In this document: positions 34,535 to 43,776 of the stretch, piece after piece | How positions within the stretch are numbered: position 1 is the first letter of the stretch | How the letters are laid out: the number at the start of each line of letters is the position of its first letter | Assembly: GCA_015066665.1 (NCBI GenBank) | Contig: SVNX01000015.1 | Coordinates: 1-56,331, forward strand | Direction of reading: 5' to 3' | Length of the DNA: 56,331 nucleotides | DNA from: Ruminococcus sp. | Lineage (GTDB): Bacteria; Bacillota; Clostridia; Oscillospirales; Ruminococcaceae | The notes under the pieces: generated by a model | Told to the model about the DNA's origin: nothing | The model's database searches: none | Seen by the model: the letters and a program-made list of their open reading frames with translations, nothing else | Position numbers and translations under genes: made by a program

Positions 34535-35314
34535 TTATTCTACCACATAGGCTGCACAGCCGGTCAGTTCCTGCTCAGTGGTAATGCCCTGCGCAATCAT
34601 CTTGGCACGCATGCAGGCATAGAACTCTGCAAAGGTGGCCTGCTGATAGGGCACAACAAAATAAGTACCGATGCAGCATGCCATGATACCCAGCAGCACC
34701 CAGCCGATGAAGGACAGCTGCAGTACGAAAAGGTTCCACTTCTCGCCGTCCATGGTCTTTCTGGAGATCTCAAACGCTCTGTCCTTGGACATGTTCGGAT
34801 TCTCAGCCATCAGGTAAGGAATCAGGAAGTATTCCAGACCCTTGATGATGCCGGGCACCCAGAACAGCATCGACCACAATGTGGTGTAAAGCATGCGGAA
34901 GAACTGCACCTTTACGGTATTCATATAGCGGCCGCCGCCGAACTGATGGAACAGATAGCTGAAATTCACATCACCCGTGCGTGCCTGCTGGAAGAACTTG
35001 CACTTGCCGACCTCAACAGGGCCGCCGAGGAATGCATAAATTGCCAGTGCAAATGCCATGACAAACACATATGTAATGATGAAAATCACAAACACCATTG
35101 CCAGAATGGCCAGAACCGCAAAAATACTTTCCGGATCTTCGCTTGACAATTCTGTCAGTTCAGTCATTGACGATGACGGAAAGCTGAACGATGAGCTGGT
35201 ATTGGCGGTACCGCCGCCGAGCATCTGTGCCACAAAGCACACCAGGAATGCCATCCAGTAGTAACCCTTCAGGGAATTCCATGCATTTTTCTTTAACATT
35301 TCTCTTGACCACAT
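34535..35314 (-). CDS. DUF975 family membrane protein, copy 2
   Basis: 259 residues. Same topology and blocks as its neighbour (VPGIIKGLEYFLIPYLMAENP, RKTMDGEKWNLFVLQLSFIGW). An extracellular or loop segment rich in Ser (TSSSFSFPSSS) distinguishes it. Good ribosome site (AGGGAGG). First gene of the pair. Confidence 0.87.
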   Translation of the reverse strand: MWSREMLKKNAWNSLKGYYWMAFLVCFVAQMLGGGTANTSSSFSFPSSSMTELTELSSEDPESIFAVLAILAMVFVIFIITYVFVMAFALAIYAFLGGPVEVGKCKFFQQARTGDVNFSYLFHQFGGGRYMNTVKVQFFRMLYTTLWSMLFWVPGIIKGLEYFLIPYLMAENPNMSKDRAFEISRKTMDGEKWNLFVLQLSFIGWVLLGIMACCIGTYFVVPYQQATFAEFYACMRAKMIAQGITTEQELTGCAAYVVE

Positions 35315-35350
35315 AATAATTCATCCTCCCTCTCTGTGATCGATATCTAT

Positions 35351-35379
35351 ATTGTAAATCAGATTTACCGAAATGTCAA
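35351..35379 (-). promoter_or_regulatory. Promoter of the DUF975 pair
   Basis: On the minus strand: TTGACA (35374-35379), 17-base spacer, TACAAT (35351-35356). The stretch 35380-35555 to the aldolase promoter is AT-rich and shows nothing I can support. Confidence 0.75.
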
Positions 35380-35555
35380 TGATTTTCTCGCATTTTCACC
35401 GAAATACACGAAGAAACACAAATCAGACCCTGTTCTTTTATGCATATAGCAGAAACCGCATGCAATTTTGCCATACAACATCCGGGCGTCCGTATCCGCA
35501 TTGTTATGAAAACCGCACAAACTGCGCAAAATTCGAAAAATTTTCCCCAAACCAC

Positions 35556-35584
35556 TTGCAATCCGCAGGAAAATTTGTTATAAT
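35556..35584 (+). promoter_or_regulatory. Promoter of fba
   Basis: TTGCAA (35556-35561), 17-base spacer, TATAAT (35579-35584), then an AGGAGG ribosome site before ATG 35636. Confidence 0.8.
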
Positions 35585-35635
35585 AATAACGATGGGCAAG
35601 ACGCCCTGCGAAAAATATTTAGGAGGACATTTAAT

Positions 35636-36499
35636 ATGTTAGTTTCTGCTAAGGACATGCTGAACAAGGCACGCGAAGGCAAGTACGCTGTTGGCCAGTT
35701 CAACATTAACAACCTCGAATGGACAAAGGCAATCCTGCTGACGGCTCAGGAGAATCAGTCTCCCGTTATCCTCGGTGTATCTGAGGGCGCAGGCAAGTAC
35801 ATGTGCGGCTACAAGACCATCGTTGGCATGGTTGAGGGCATGATCGAGGAGCTGGGCATCACTGTTCCCGTTGCACTGCATCTGGACCACGGCTCTTTCG
35901 AGGGCGCAAAGGCTTGCATCAACGCAGGTTTCTCTTCCGTAATGTTCGATGGTTCTCACTATCCGATCGAGGAGAACATTGCAAAGACCACTGCTCTTGT
36001 TAATGCATGTGAGGTTCTGGGCATTTCTCTCGAGGCTGAGGTTGGTTCCATCGGCGGCGAGGAAGACGGCGTAATCGGTAAGGGCGAGTGCGCAGATCCC
36101 GACGAGTGCAAGGCTGTTGCAGATCTGGGCGTGACAATGCTGGCTGCCGGCATCGGCAACATCCACGGCAAGTATCCTGAGAACTGGGAAGGTCTGTCCT
36201 TCGAGACTCTGGCTGCCATCAAGGAAAAGGTTGGCGATATGCCTCTGGTACTGCACGGCGGTACAGGCATCCCTGCTGACATGATCAAGAAGGCAATCTC
36301 TCTGGGCGTTGCAAAGATCAACGTAAACACAGAGTGCCAGCTCTCCTTCCAGGAAGCTACCCGTGCTTACATTGAAGCAGGCAAGGATCTCCAGGGCAAG
36401 GGCTTCGACCCCAGAAAGCTTCTGGCTCCCGGCTTCGAGGCAATCAAGGCGACTGTTAAGGAAAAGATGGAGCTCTTCGGCTCTGTTGGCAAGGCGTAA
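35636..36499 (+). CDS. fba: Class II fructose-bisphosphate aldolase
   Basis: 287 residues. Zinc and substrate sites are clear: LHLDHGS, the GSHYPIEEN segment, LVLHGGTGIP and NVNTECQL. It splits fructose 1,6-bisphosphate in glycolysis. Codon choice (many GTT, TCT, GCT) differs from its neighbours, as expected for a very highly expressed gene. Monocistronic with strong promoter and terminator. Confidence 0.97.
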   Translation: MLVSAKDMLNKAREGKYAVGQFNINNLEWTKAILLTAQENQSPVILGVSEGAGKYMCGYKTIVGMVEGMIEELGITVPVALHLDHGSFEGAKACINAGFSSVMFDGSHYPIEENIAKTTALVNACEVLGISLEAEVGSIGGEEDGVIGKGECADPDECKAVADLGVTMLAAGIGNIHGKYPENWEGLSFETLAAIKEKVGDMPLVLHGGTGIPADMIKKAISLGVAKINVNTECQLSFQEATRAYIEAGKDLQGKGFDPRKLLAPGFEAIKATVKEKMELFGSVGKA

Positions 36500-36521
36500 G
36501 CAGAAACCATATTCTGATGAT

Positions 36522-36553
36522 AAAACACCCGCTGCAATGCAGCGGGTGTTTTT
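36522..36553. terminator. Bidirectional terminator after fba
   Basis: A 12-bp stem (36524-36535 with 36539-36550), three-base loop, A and T runs; convergent with the SLOG gene. Confidence 0.92.
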
Positions 36554-36556
36554 GTC

Positions 36557-37027
36557 TTATTTGGCAAGATTGATGATGCGTATTTCTTTCTTCTCAGCCA
36601 TGCGTACGGTCTGGCCGGTACCGCTGTGGGGATTCTTGCTGTGATAGAAGCAGACCATACAGTCGGCCGCTTCCACAAGGGCGGCGTTCCGCTTACGCAT
36701 GCAGGATTTATGATAGCTTTCGGACACATGGGTCACGCTGTTTGCCTGATTGAGGATCGCCCAGAATTCCGCTTTCTGCATGGGATTCCAGCTGGCTGTC
36801 TGCACCTCGGCGGGACAGGGCAGCAGCAGATGCAGACGAATCCACGGGTATTCTCTTTGCAGCGAGAGGACAGTCTGCGCACAGAGCGTATCCCACCCGA
36901 GTGCGCCGCCGGCATAGAAGTCCTCCGCACCGATGGCAATGAGCATTTCAATTGTCGTCGTCAGTTCATGCCGCAACTGCTCCGACGCCGGCAGGTTTCT
37001 GTGACCGGTAAAGCAAACACCCTGCAT
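36557..37027 (-). CDS. SLOG-fold DUF1273/YpsA-like protein
   Basis: 156 residues. MQGVCFTGHRNLP and YAGGALGWDTLCAQTVL are the nucleotide-binding loops of the SLOG family (YpsA/DprA-like Rossmann fold), which senses or processes nucleotide-type ligands. The biological role is unknown. Own promoter. Confidence 0.8.
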   Translation of the reverse strand: MQGVCFTGHRNLPASEQLRHELTTTIEMLIAIGAEDFYAGGALGWDTLCAQTVLSLQREYPWIRLHLLLPCPAEVQTASWNPMQKAEFWAILNQANSVTHVSESYHKSCMRKRNAALVEAADCMVCFYHSKNPHSGTGQTVRMAEKKEIRIINLAK

Positions 37028-37060
37028 GGCAGTTCCCTCCCTTATGATACTCTATCTCAT

Positions 37061-37089
37061 ATTATACAGAATTTTTGTTCTCATGTCAA
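37061..37089 (-). promoter_or_regulatory. Promoter of the SLOG gene
   Basis: On the minus strand: TTGACA (37084-37089), 17-base spacer, TATAAT (37061-37066); both perfect. Confidence 0.85.
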
Positions 37090-37106
37090 GGGGGATGGAA
37101 CAGCAT

Positions 37107-37137
37107 AAAAAACAGCCTGCTTTTGCAGGCTGTTTTT
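37107..37137. terminator. Terminator of the PBP-methyltransferase operon
   Basis: AAAACAGCCTGC pairs with GCAGGCTGTTTT around TTTT; A run on the left and T run on the right. Confidence 0.9.
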
Positions 37138-37144
37138 ATGCTCT

Positions 37145-38266
37145 TCATTTTTGGGGCGGGCCGAAATAGCTGTACAGCTGACAGGAAATCATGCCGTTGT
37201 AGAGCTTACGGCGCTTGTCCGCCTTTCTGCCGAAGGCAAACTCGAAATCCTCGTCGCCGCAGATGATGTAGGCAGGAGTCTTCAGCACCTTGCCCATCGT
37301 GCGGTAGACATTTCTTGCCTCCTGCTGCTCGAGCATTCTCTCGCCATAGGGCGGATTGCAGACGATCACCGCATCGGGGATGGGTTCAAAATCGGCAATA
37401 TCACGCTGCTCCACACGAATCAGCTCCGCAACGCCCGCTTTCTTGGCATTATCCATTGTCAGGGCAATGGCATGGGGATCGGCATCAAAGCCATAGCCGA
37501 TGAAGCCAACCTTGCGGTCGATCCGGTCAAGGGCTTCGCTGCGGGCATTCTGCCATGCGGACTTCGGTACGCAGTCCCACTGCTCAGCAATGAAGCGGCG
37601 GTCGAGACCCGGTGCAATTCTGCACGCACGGCGGGCCGCTTCAATCAGGAAGGTGCCGCTGCCGCAGAACGGGTCACAGATGATTGTATCGCTGCGCATT
37701 CTGGCAAGATCGAGGATACCGGCGGCCAGTGTCTCACGGATGGGAGCGAGGTTCGCATTGCGGCGGTAGCCTCTCTTGTGCAGGCCTGCACCCGTAGTAT
37801 CGAGATAAATGCTCACGCGATTTTTGAGAATGGTGAACTGCAGCTGATGCAGACTGCCGGTCTCGGGCAGGAATTCGCTTGTCTTGTAGGCTCTCTGCAA
37901 GCGCTTCACGGCGGCCTTCTTCAGGATCTTCTGGCAGGCGGGAATGCTGTGCAGGGTGGAGTTCAGGGAATGGCCCTTGATCGGGAAGGCATCTTCCCTG
38001 CCGATAAACGCTTCAAGGGGGGCCGCATACATGCCCTCAAACAGCTCCTCAAAGGTCTCGGCCTTATATTCGGCCAGCAGAATCTGGACACGTTCCGCAA
38101 CGGACAGCTCCAGATTGGCCTTGGCGAGCGTGGTGAAATCACCCGTCCAGCTGACTCTGCCATCCTGGACAGTGATGTTTTCACCGCCGATTCTCGTCAC
38201 TTCAAAACGCAGTACCTTTTCGAGTCCGAAATGGCAGGGTGCGGAAAATGTGATGTTCTGACTCAT
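37145..38266 (-). CDS. THUMP-domain class I RNA methyltransferase (RlmL/YpsC-like)
   Basis: 373 residues. An N-terminal THUMP RNA-binding domain (about 45-160) and a SAM methyltransferase with IICDPFCGSGTFLIEAA and the catalytic NPPYGERM, typical of base N-methylation as in the N-terminal half of RlmL. It should methylate a guanine in 23S rRNA. It starts 9 bases after the penicillin-binding protein gene. Confidence 0.9.
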   Translation of the reverse strand: MSQNITFSAPCHFGLEKVLRFEVTRIGGENITVQDGRVSWTGDFTTLAKANLELSVAERVQILLAEYKAETFEELFEGMYAAPLEAFIGREDAFPIKGHSLNSTLHSIPACQKILKKAAVKRLQRAYKTSEFLPETGSLHQLQFTILKNRVSIYLDTTGAGLHKRGYRRNANLAPIRETLAAGILDLARMRSDTIICDPFCGSGTFLIEAARRACRIAPGLDRRFIAEQWDCVPKSAWQNARSEALDRIDRKVGFIGYGFDADPHAIALTMDNAKKAGVAELIRVEQRDIADFEPIPDAVIVCNPPYGERMLEQQEARNVYRTMGKVLKTPAYIICGDEDFEFAFGRKADKRRKLYNGMISCQLYSYFGPPQK

Positions 38267-38275
38267 AGTTCTCCT

Positions 38276-40747
38276 TTATGCGGCAGGGTCTGCCGGGGGA
38301 TCGGCCGGCGGATCCGCAGGCGGATCGGTCGGCGGGGGCTCGGGCGGATCCGTGGGTTCCACAACGGGCGGATCAGTCGGCTTGGGTGTGGTGCCGCCAG
38401 AAGCTGTGGAGGACGGTGCCTCACCGGGTTCGGTAGTAGCACTTGGATCTTCCGTTGTCTCCTCCGGCTCGCAGCCGCTGCACCTGGGCGCATTATCCGG
38501 CTTCCAGTATCCCTTCTCACCCTTCTCACAGCCCTCACCTGCAATCATGCCGGTCTTCTTGCAGATGGGTGCACAGATGACGGATTCGCAGGTAGGATAC
38601 TCAGCATCGGTCTCAAGGCTGTTTGCGTACTCACCGATGACATTGTACCAGAGCTTTGCGGAAGAGGGGTTCGCTACAATTCTGTCACGTTCGGTATAAC
38701 CGATCCAGACGCCGGACACGAAGTCCTCAGTCAGACCGATGAACCAGAGGTCATCCCAGTTCTGTGTGGTACCGGTCTTGCCGACTACATCCTTATTGGA
38801 GAGCTGTGCAGCACCCGCTGTACCATTGGAGGATACAACATTCTTCATCAGACGGTTCATGACATAAGCGGTTTCGGGGTCAACGGCCTCATAGGGATCA
38901 CCGTTGTTTTCGTAAACAAGCTCATGGTTGCCCTGCTCCAGACGGCTTACGATATGAGCGGAATAATAGGTACCGCCGTTGCCGTACGGGATATAAGCAT
39001 TGACCATGTTCTGCAGGGTTACGCCGTAGGTCAGCGCACCTACGCTCAGAGGCGAGAGCGCAATGTCGGTACGGCCGCCGGCATCCATTTCCAGCAGCTC
39101 CAGACCCATCTTGTCCGTGGCAAAGCTGAACACCTGCTCGGGGGTCAGGGCATCGACAAGTCGTGCGGAAATGGTATTGAGGGACTTCATCAAGCCATAG
39201 GACAGGGCAACATTATTGCCGGAGCCCTTGCTGCCGCCGTAGTTTTCCGGCCAGATGGAGCCGTCGGGCATCTTCAGACCGCTGTCAAGGATCTGGGAGC
39301 CCCAGTGGAATTCATTTGTATAGATACCATAGCCGTAGCCGGTAATGGGCTTGATGGTCGAACCGGGCTGACGGGGTTCCATGGTTGCATAGTTCCAGAT
39401 GATGGACTGGGTCTTCTCGCCGACCGCACCGACTACGCAGCGCACGCTGCCGTCATAGTTGAGGGCGATGAAGGCGGACTGGGGATAGATGACAGTATCG
39501 AGATCATCAATGGTGCCGTCACCGTTGGTATCCTCATACTTGGCCACGTCCTTGGCCCTGACCAGATTATTCAGATCGAGGTAGCGTTCCTCAACATACT
39601 GCTGCATTTCCCAGTCAACAGTGGTATAGATCTGGTAGCCGCCGCTGTTGATGCGGGAGAGGGCCTCTTCCTTGTCGATCTGATAGGTTTCCATCAGATA
39701 GGACTGCACCTCACGGATGGCCGCTTCCACAGCCCAGGAGATCGGCTGGGTGCCGTCGTTGTACTCGTCAGCATTCTCCTCGGGATGGAGCTTCTTGTAT
39801 TCCTCGGTATCGGTGAAGAGGATCTCTTCACTGAGTGCATCCTGATATTCATCATAGGTGATGGCACCGTGTTCGTACATCTGCCAGAGAACGTATTCCA
39901 TACGCTCACGGTTGCGGACACGGCCGCTTGCCACCCATTCACCGGTTTCGTCATCCGTATAGCCGGCAAAGGGGTTGATCGATTCGGGCGACTGCGGAAT
40001 GGCCGCAAGCACGGCACTTTCTGCGATGGTCAGATCGCCGACATTCTTGCCGAAGTACTTGATGGAGGCCAGCTCAATGCCGTTGCAGGAGCCGCCGAAG
40101 CCGATATAGTTGAGGTAGGTCTCGATGATTTCGTCCTTGTCGTAGTTCTTCTCGAGCGTCATCGCACGGAAGATCTCACGGATCTTACGGGAGGGAGACG
40201 GATCATCGTCACCGGTCACGTTCTTGATGAGCTGCTGGGTGATGGTAGAGCCGCCTCGCTCGGAATCCCAGAACTCGAGGATCAGGTTCAGGAACGCACC
40301 GATGGTATTCTTATAGTCCACACCGTCGTGGGTGTAGAAACGCTCGTCCTCGGTGTACACAAACGCATCGAGGGTGTGGCGGGGAATCTCATCGAGCGTA
40401 ACGGGAATACGCTGTGTCTCATTGTTGACCTGATAGATATTGAGCAGGTTGCCGTCCTTGTCGGTGGCATAGACGTTGGTGTTATAGCTCAGCTCCATTT
40501 CCTCAAGGGTAATGGTGGAAGCCTCATCCATGAAGTCAAGGACATAGATGGCCGCTGCCGTGGCAACGATTGTGCCGGTAATGATACAGATCAGGAACAG
40601 CGAGAGAATGGTCGAAACAAGGATTGAAAAAAGCCGTTTGATGATGCGCCAGGCCTTATGCGGCTTCTTTTTCTTCTTTTTCTGGGAAGAAGCTGCCGGC
40701 GACGTCGAGGGACGGCGTCTGCGCTGACCGGATGTACGTTCTTGCAT
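38276..40747 (-). CDS. Class A penicillin-binding protein (PBP1A type)
   Basis: 823 residues. A basic N-terminus, one membrane helix (about 40-65), glycosyltransferase 51 domain (EDERFYTHDGVDY, GGSTITQQLIKN), transpeptidase with SxxK (GSTIKP), SxN (SLN) and KTG (KTGTTQN), and a Cys-containing region (CAPICKKTG, CSGCEP). The tail is Pro/Asp/Thr-rich with PTDPP and ADPP repeats, probably a wall-spanning segment. It polymerises and cross-links peptidoglycan at the outer face of the membrane. Confidence 0.95.
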   Translation of the reverse strand: MQERTSGQRRRRPSTSPAASSQKKKKKKPHKAWRIIKRLFSILVSTILSLFLICIITGTIVATAAAIYVLDFMDEASTITLEEMELSYNTNVYATDKDGNLLNIYQVNNETQRIPVTLDEIPRHTLDAFVYTEDERFYTHDGVDYKNTIGAFLNLILEFWDSERGGSTITQQLIKNVTGDDDPSPSRKIREIFRAMTLEKNYDKDEIIETYLNYIGFGGSCNGIELASIKYFGKNVGDLTIAESAVLAAIPQSPESINPFAGYTDDETGEWVASGRVRNRERMEYVLWQMYEHGAITYDEYQDALSEEILFTDTEEYKKLHPEENADEYNDGTQPISWAVEAAIREVQSYLMETYQIDKEEALSRINSGGYQIYTTVDWEMQQYVEERYLDLNNLVRAKDVAKYEDTNGDGTIDDLDTVIYPQSAFIALNYDGSVRCVVGAVGEKTQSIIWNYATMEPRQPGSTIKPITGYGYGIYTNEFHWGSQILDSGLKMPDGSIWPENYGGSKGSGNNVALSYGLMKSLNTISARLVDALTPEQVFSFATDKMGLELLEMDAGGRTDIALSPLSVGALTYGVTLQNMVNAYIPYGNGGTYYSAHIVSRLEQGNHELVYENNGDPYEAVDPETAYVMNRLMKNVVSSNGTAGAAQLSNKDVVGKTGTTQNWDDLWFIGLTEDFVSGVWIGYTERDRIVANPSSAKLWYNVIGEYANSLETDAEYPTCESVICAPICKKTGMIAGEGCEKGEKGYWKPDNAPRCSGCEPEETTEDPSATTEPGEAPSSTASGGTTPKPTDPPVVEPTDPPEPPPTDPPADPPADPPADPAA

Positions 40748-40829
40748 GATTCAGTAATCCTTTCTCTGTTATTTTTTCAGCACAGTATGACGCTGCTGCG
40801 CTGGATTTTGTCCATAGTTACACATTGTT

Positions 40830-40858
40830 ATTATAGCACATAAAACCGGATTTGTTAA
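40830..40858 (-). promoter_or_regulatory. Promoter of the PBP operon
   Basis: On the minus strand: TTAACA (40853-40858), 17-base spacer, TATAAT (40830-40835). Confidence 0.75.
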
Positions 40859-40989
40859 TACTTTTTTTGAAAAAACGCCTTTTTGCATAAACTTTTCCAT
40901 TCCGGACATACTGAATCTGTCAGGATTTTCTGATTTCTGCCATGGTAGAAATCGGAATGAGCAAAAACAGACCGGAAAGGAGTCTTGCT

Positions 40990-41331
40990 ATGCAAAGCAG
41001 GCAGCGGGTGCAGCTTTATCTGCTGATTACATCGATGGCAATTTCTGCGGTGATCATCACCATATCCGCCGCAAAGGGGCTGGCACAGCAGAAGGGGCGG
41101 GCTGCGGTGCGGGACGCTTCCCTCTCGGATCAGTCTGCGTGCGGCTATGTGCTTGGAGAATGCGGCGGGCATCTTGCACTCTACCGTGAGAACAGTGCCA
41201 AGCCCTACCGGATTCTGGACATGGAGGTGTATCTCCTGTCCGATGCCGACCGTCAGGCATTGGCGGAGGGCATTGTTGTCCGGAGCGAGGCCGAACTGAA
41301 CCGGATCCTGCAGGACTGGGATTCAGATTGA
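40990..41331 (+). CDS. Small membrane-anchored protein with BofC-like C-terminal domain
   Basis: 113 residues from ATG 40990 behind AAAGGAG. One membrane helix (about 7-30), then an external domain: CGYVLGECGGHLALYREN ... LLSDADRQALAEGIVVRSEAELNRILQD. This resembles the small C-terminal domain of BofC and related Firmicute proteins of unclear role. Resemblance is by eye only. An inverted repeat GATTTCT/AGAAATC (about 40929-40950) lies upstream. Confidence 0.55.
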   Translation: MQSRQRVQLYLLITSMAISAVIITISAAKGLAQQKGRAAVRDASLSDQSACGYVLGECGGHLALYRENSAKPYRILDMEVYLLSDADRQALAEGIVVRSEAELNRILQDWDSD

Positions 41332-41362
41332 AAAACACCCCTCCATGACGGAGGGGTGTTCT
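41331..41362. terminator. Terminator between convergent genes
   Basis: AACACCCCTCC (41334-41344) pairs with GGAGGGGTGTT (41350-41360); the better T run is on the minus strand, so it mainly ends the kinase gene. Confidence 0.85.
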
Positions 41363-41365
41363 GTC

Positions 41366-41965
41366 TTACATCTGTTCCATTCTCATACGCACATACTGTT
41401 CCAGTACATCCGTGGTCTTTTCCAGACCCAGACGGCTGATGTTGATGGTCACATCGTAGCCTCTGGAATCGCCCCACTTGATCGGGCAGTGGTAGTTGTG
41501 GTATGCCTTACGCTTCTTGTCGTGGCGTGCCATGATGGAAGCGGCTTCCTTCTCGGAAACATTGCGCTTTTCCATAACCAGGCGGATCTTATCCTCCTTG
41601 TCGCCAAGGACAAAGATCTTCACCAGACCCGGATACTCACGCAGCACATGCTCTGCACAGCGGCCGACCACCACAAAGGATTCGCCGCTCTGTGCCTTAT
41701 GCTTCAGGTAATCGAACTGGAAGTTGGCAATGACCTCTTCCGGAGAATTGGACATGCCCTTCACGGTACGGGAAATCAGCATATTGCGGGGACGCTCGTC
41801 ATACTTATGCAGATTGTTCACATCCACATCCTTGTGGGCGGCAATGTCGTCGAGCATGTTTCTGTTGTACAGGGGCAGATCAAAACGATTGGCCAGGCCC
41901 TGTGCGATATTATGTCCGCTTGTGCCGTACTCACGGCTGATGGCAATGATTACTTGTTTTTCCAT
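41366..41965 (-). CDS. Cytidylate-kinase-like protein
   Basis: 199 residues. The N-terminus IAISREYGTSGHNIAQGLANR replaces the classic P-loop, as in the cytidylate-kinase-like family common in Clostridia. A lid-like Arg-rich segment (ARHDKKRKAYHNY) and YDVTINISRLGLE follow. Predicted to bind a nucleotide; the true substrate is unknown. It starts 24 bases after the transporter gene, so regulated with it. Confidence 0.85.
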   Translation of the reverse strand: MEKQVIIAISREYGTSGHNIAQGLANRFDLPLYNRNMLDDIAAHKDVDVNNLHKYDERPRNMLISRTVKGMSNSPEEVIANFQFDYLKHKAQSGESFVVVGRCAEHVLREYPGLVKIFVLGDKEDKIRLVMEKRNVSEKEAASIMARHDKKRKAYHNYHCPIKWGDSRGYDVTINISRLGLEKTTDVLEQYVRMRMEQM

Positions 41966-41989
41966 AGGTGTTCCCCTCCATTTCTCTTA

Positions 41990-43339
41990 TTACAGATAAA
42001 CCACACAAATATATACAGTTGCAATCGCAAGGACAATCAGCGTTGCAGGCGCCATCTTCTTGCAGTAGGTACCCCAGCCGATGGGATGACCTGCCTTGGC
42101 TGCTGCGGCTGTACCAACAACATTCGCAGAAGCACCAATGGGTGTGGCACTGCCGCCGACGTCCGTACCGACTGCCAGAGACCAGGCAAGCGTATCAATG
42201 CTCATACCGGATGTTTCAGCCAGTGTACGGATAACCGGTACCATGGTGGCCGCAAACGGAATGTTGTCGATGAAGGCGCTGGCAATGGCGGACAGCCAGA
42301 TGATAATGGCTACCATGAGATAAGCATTGCCGCCGCTGATATTCTGAATGAATGTAGCGATCACTTCAAGTACACCGGTCTTTTCGAGACCTGCCACGAC
42401 AATAAAGAGACCGAGGAAGAAGAGCAGGGTCTTGTAATCGACCTTCTTCATCACTTCAGGGAGATGCTTGCCGGAGGTGATCATGGTCACGATCGCAACG
42501 GCCACGCCAATGAATGCCACGGTCAGGTGGGTCATGGAATGGGTCACGAGCAGCACCACCGCACAGAGGAAAATGATGGTGTTGATGATGAAGCCGGGCT
42601 TATCGGTGATGGCACTTTCGGGGGAAGGCATATTCGCATAGTCCGTGCTGCTTGCATTGCCGGACAACTCCTTGCGCATCACGAGGAAGAAATATACCAG
42701 AATGAACACAAAGGAAATCAGGGCGATCACGCCGGTGTTCGTTACAAAATCCATGAAGGTGTAGTTGAGCTGCGTACCGATGATGATGTTGGGCGGGTCA
42801 CCGCACATGGTAGCGGAGCCGCCGAGGTTGGCGCAGAAGATCTCAGCCAGGATCATGGGCACGGGCTTGAACTTCAGAAGCTGTGCCAGCTCAATGGTAA
42901 CGGATGCCAGGAACAGGATTACGGTGATGCTGTCGATGAACATCGCAAGGAAGAAGGACATGCACATAAATGCAAAGAAAATCGGGATGGTCTTATAATG
43001 AACGATCTTGGCAAGACGCATGCAGAGCCAGCGGAAGAAGCCCACGCGTGCCATGCCCTCAACCATGACCATCATGCCGGCCAGGAAGAGGATGGTTGCC
43101 CAGTCCACGCCGCCGGATTCGGACTCGGCGCCGGTGCTGTGCCAGAACTCAGGGTTGATGATGGATTTCAGGTTCAGTGTATCCCAGATCATGCCGAAAT
43201 CCTTCATGCAGATGCCGAAGACGGCGATCAGAGTCAGCAGACCGCACCCCAGTGTAACATAATGCTTTTCAATTTTTTCAGTGATAACCAGTACAAACAT
43301 GACCACAAATATGACTGTGGCTGTAATTGCTGCTGCCAT
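41990..43339 (-). CDS. ArsB/NhaD-type (ion transporter superfamily) permease
   Basis: 449 residues from ATG 43339, with AAAGGAG upstream. Ten or more membrane helices. Two related hairpin motifs, CGDPPNIIIGT and PIGASANVVGT, and a helix SFIDNIPFAATM-like (AFIDNIPFAATM) are typical of ArsB/NhaD/SLC13 permeases, which carry arsenite, Na+/H+ or organic anions. The substrate is unclear. Two small ORFs sit in its leader. Confidence 0.85.
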   Translation of the reverse strand: MAAAITATVIFVVMFVLVITEKIEKHYVTLGCGLLTLIAVFGICMKDFGMIWDTLNLKSIINPEFWHSTGAESESGGVDWATILFLAGMMVMVEGMARVGFFRWLCMRLAKIVHYKTIPIFFAFMCMSFFLAMFIDSITVILFLASVTIELAQLLKFKPVPMILAEIFCANLGGSATMCGDPPNIIIGTQLNYTFMDFVTNTGVIALISFVFILVYFFLVMRKELSGNASSTDYANMPSPESAITDKPGFIINTIIFLCAVVLLVTHSMTHLTVAFIGVAVAIVTMITSGKHLPEVMKKVDYKTLLFFLGLFIVVAGLEKTGVLEVIATFIQNISGGNAYLMVAIIIWLSAIASAFIDNIPFAATMVPVIRTLAETSGMSIDTLAWSLAVGTDVGGSATPIGASANVVGTAAAAKAGHPIGWGTYCKKMAPATLIVLAIATVYICVVYL

Positions 43340-43359
43340 AGCAGTACTCCTTTCTGTTT

Positions 43360-43395
43360 TTAGCCTTCCGGCAAATCGATGAAATAGCTGTTCAT
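43360..43395 (-). CDS. Tiny second leader ORF upstream of the permease
   Basis: 11 residues (MNSYFIDLPEG). Its ATG overlaps the TGA of the first leader ORF (TGATG), so it could be translated by coupling. It ends about 20 bases before the permease start. Too short for family assignment. Confidence 0.35.
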   Translation of the reverse strand: MNSYFIDLPEG

Positions 43396-43457
43396 CAGGC
43401 GCCGGTCGCATCGCATACGGCACTGACAAAAAAGCGGCATATCCTGCATGTTTCCAT
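43395..43457 (-). CDS. Cys-containing leader peptide upstream of the permease
   Basis: 20 residues (METCRICRFFVSAVCDATGA) preceded by a strong AGGAGGTGG site, better than that of many full genes here. It lies in the transcript from the promoter at 43517-43544. Three Cys codons among twenty suggest a possible cysteine- or arginine-sensitive leader, but no clear terminator or anti-terminator pair is visible. Confidence 0.5.
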   Translation of the reverse strand: METCRICRFFVSAVCDATGA

Positions 43458-43516
43458 GCTGCCACCTCCTATTCTCCTCATGAATCACCGCATATTGCGG
43501 TTCTCAGACCTTTTTA

Positions 43517-43544
43517 ATTATAGCACGCCGGATTGAGAAGTCAA
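43517..43544 (-). promoter_or_regulatory. Promoter of the permease-kinase operon
   Basis: On the minus strand: TTGACT (43539-43544), 16-base spacer, TATAAT (43517-43522). Confidence 0.7.
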
Positions 43545-43716
43545 TCCCCAGACGGCAATTCCTTCAAATTTTGTAGACTTGCACATTTTCCCGCTGTTTT
43601 CGGGGCAAACTAATCACACATCCATCACATTTCAGCAGCTTTGGCAAGGGCTCTTTCCTATTTATATATAGAGAGAAAAACCAAAAAATTTTTTTGAAAA
43701 AAATTGAAAAAAGGGG

Positions 43717-43745
43717 TTGACAAGCAGTTCGAAATGTGATATAAT
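43717..43745 (+). promoter_or_regulatory. Promoter of tRNA-Gln
   Basis: TTGACA (43717-43722), 17-base spacer, TATAAT (43740-43745); both perfect, 31 bases before the tRNA. The stretch between this and the permease promoter is AT-rich with no gene. Confidence 0.88.
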
Positions 43746-43776
43746 ATAAAAGCTGTGAGGGACACAGACAAAATAC

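Noticed and set aside
37151..40627. Plus-strand open frame of 1158 codons over the methyltransferase and PBP genes
   Set aside because: Spans two real minus-strand genes with intact motifs; Gly/Ile/Val-rich translation without domain structure.
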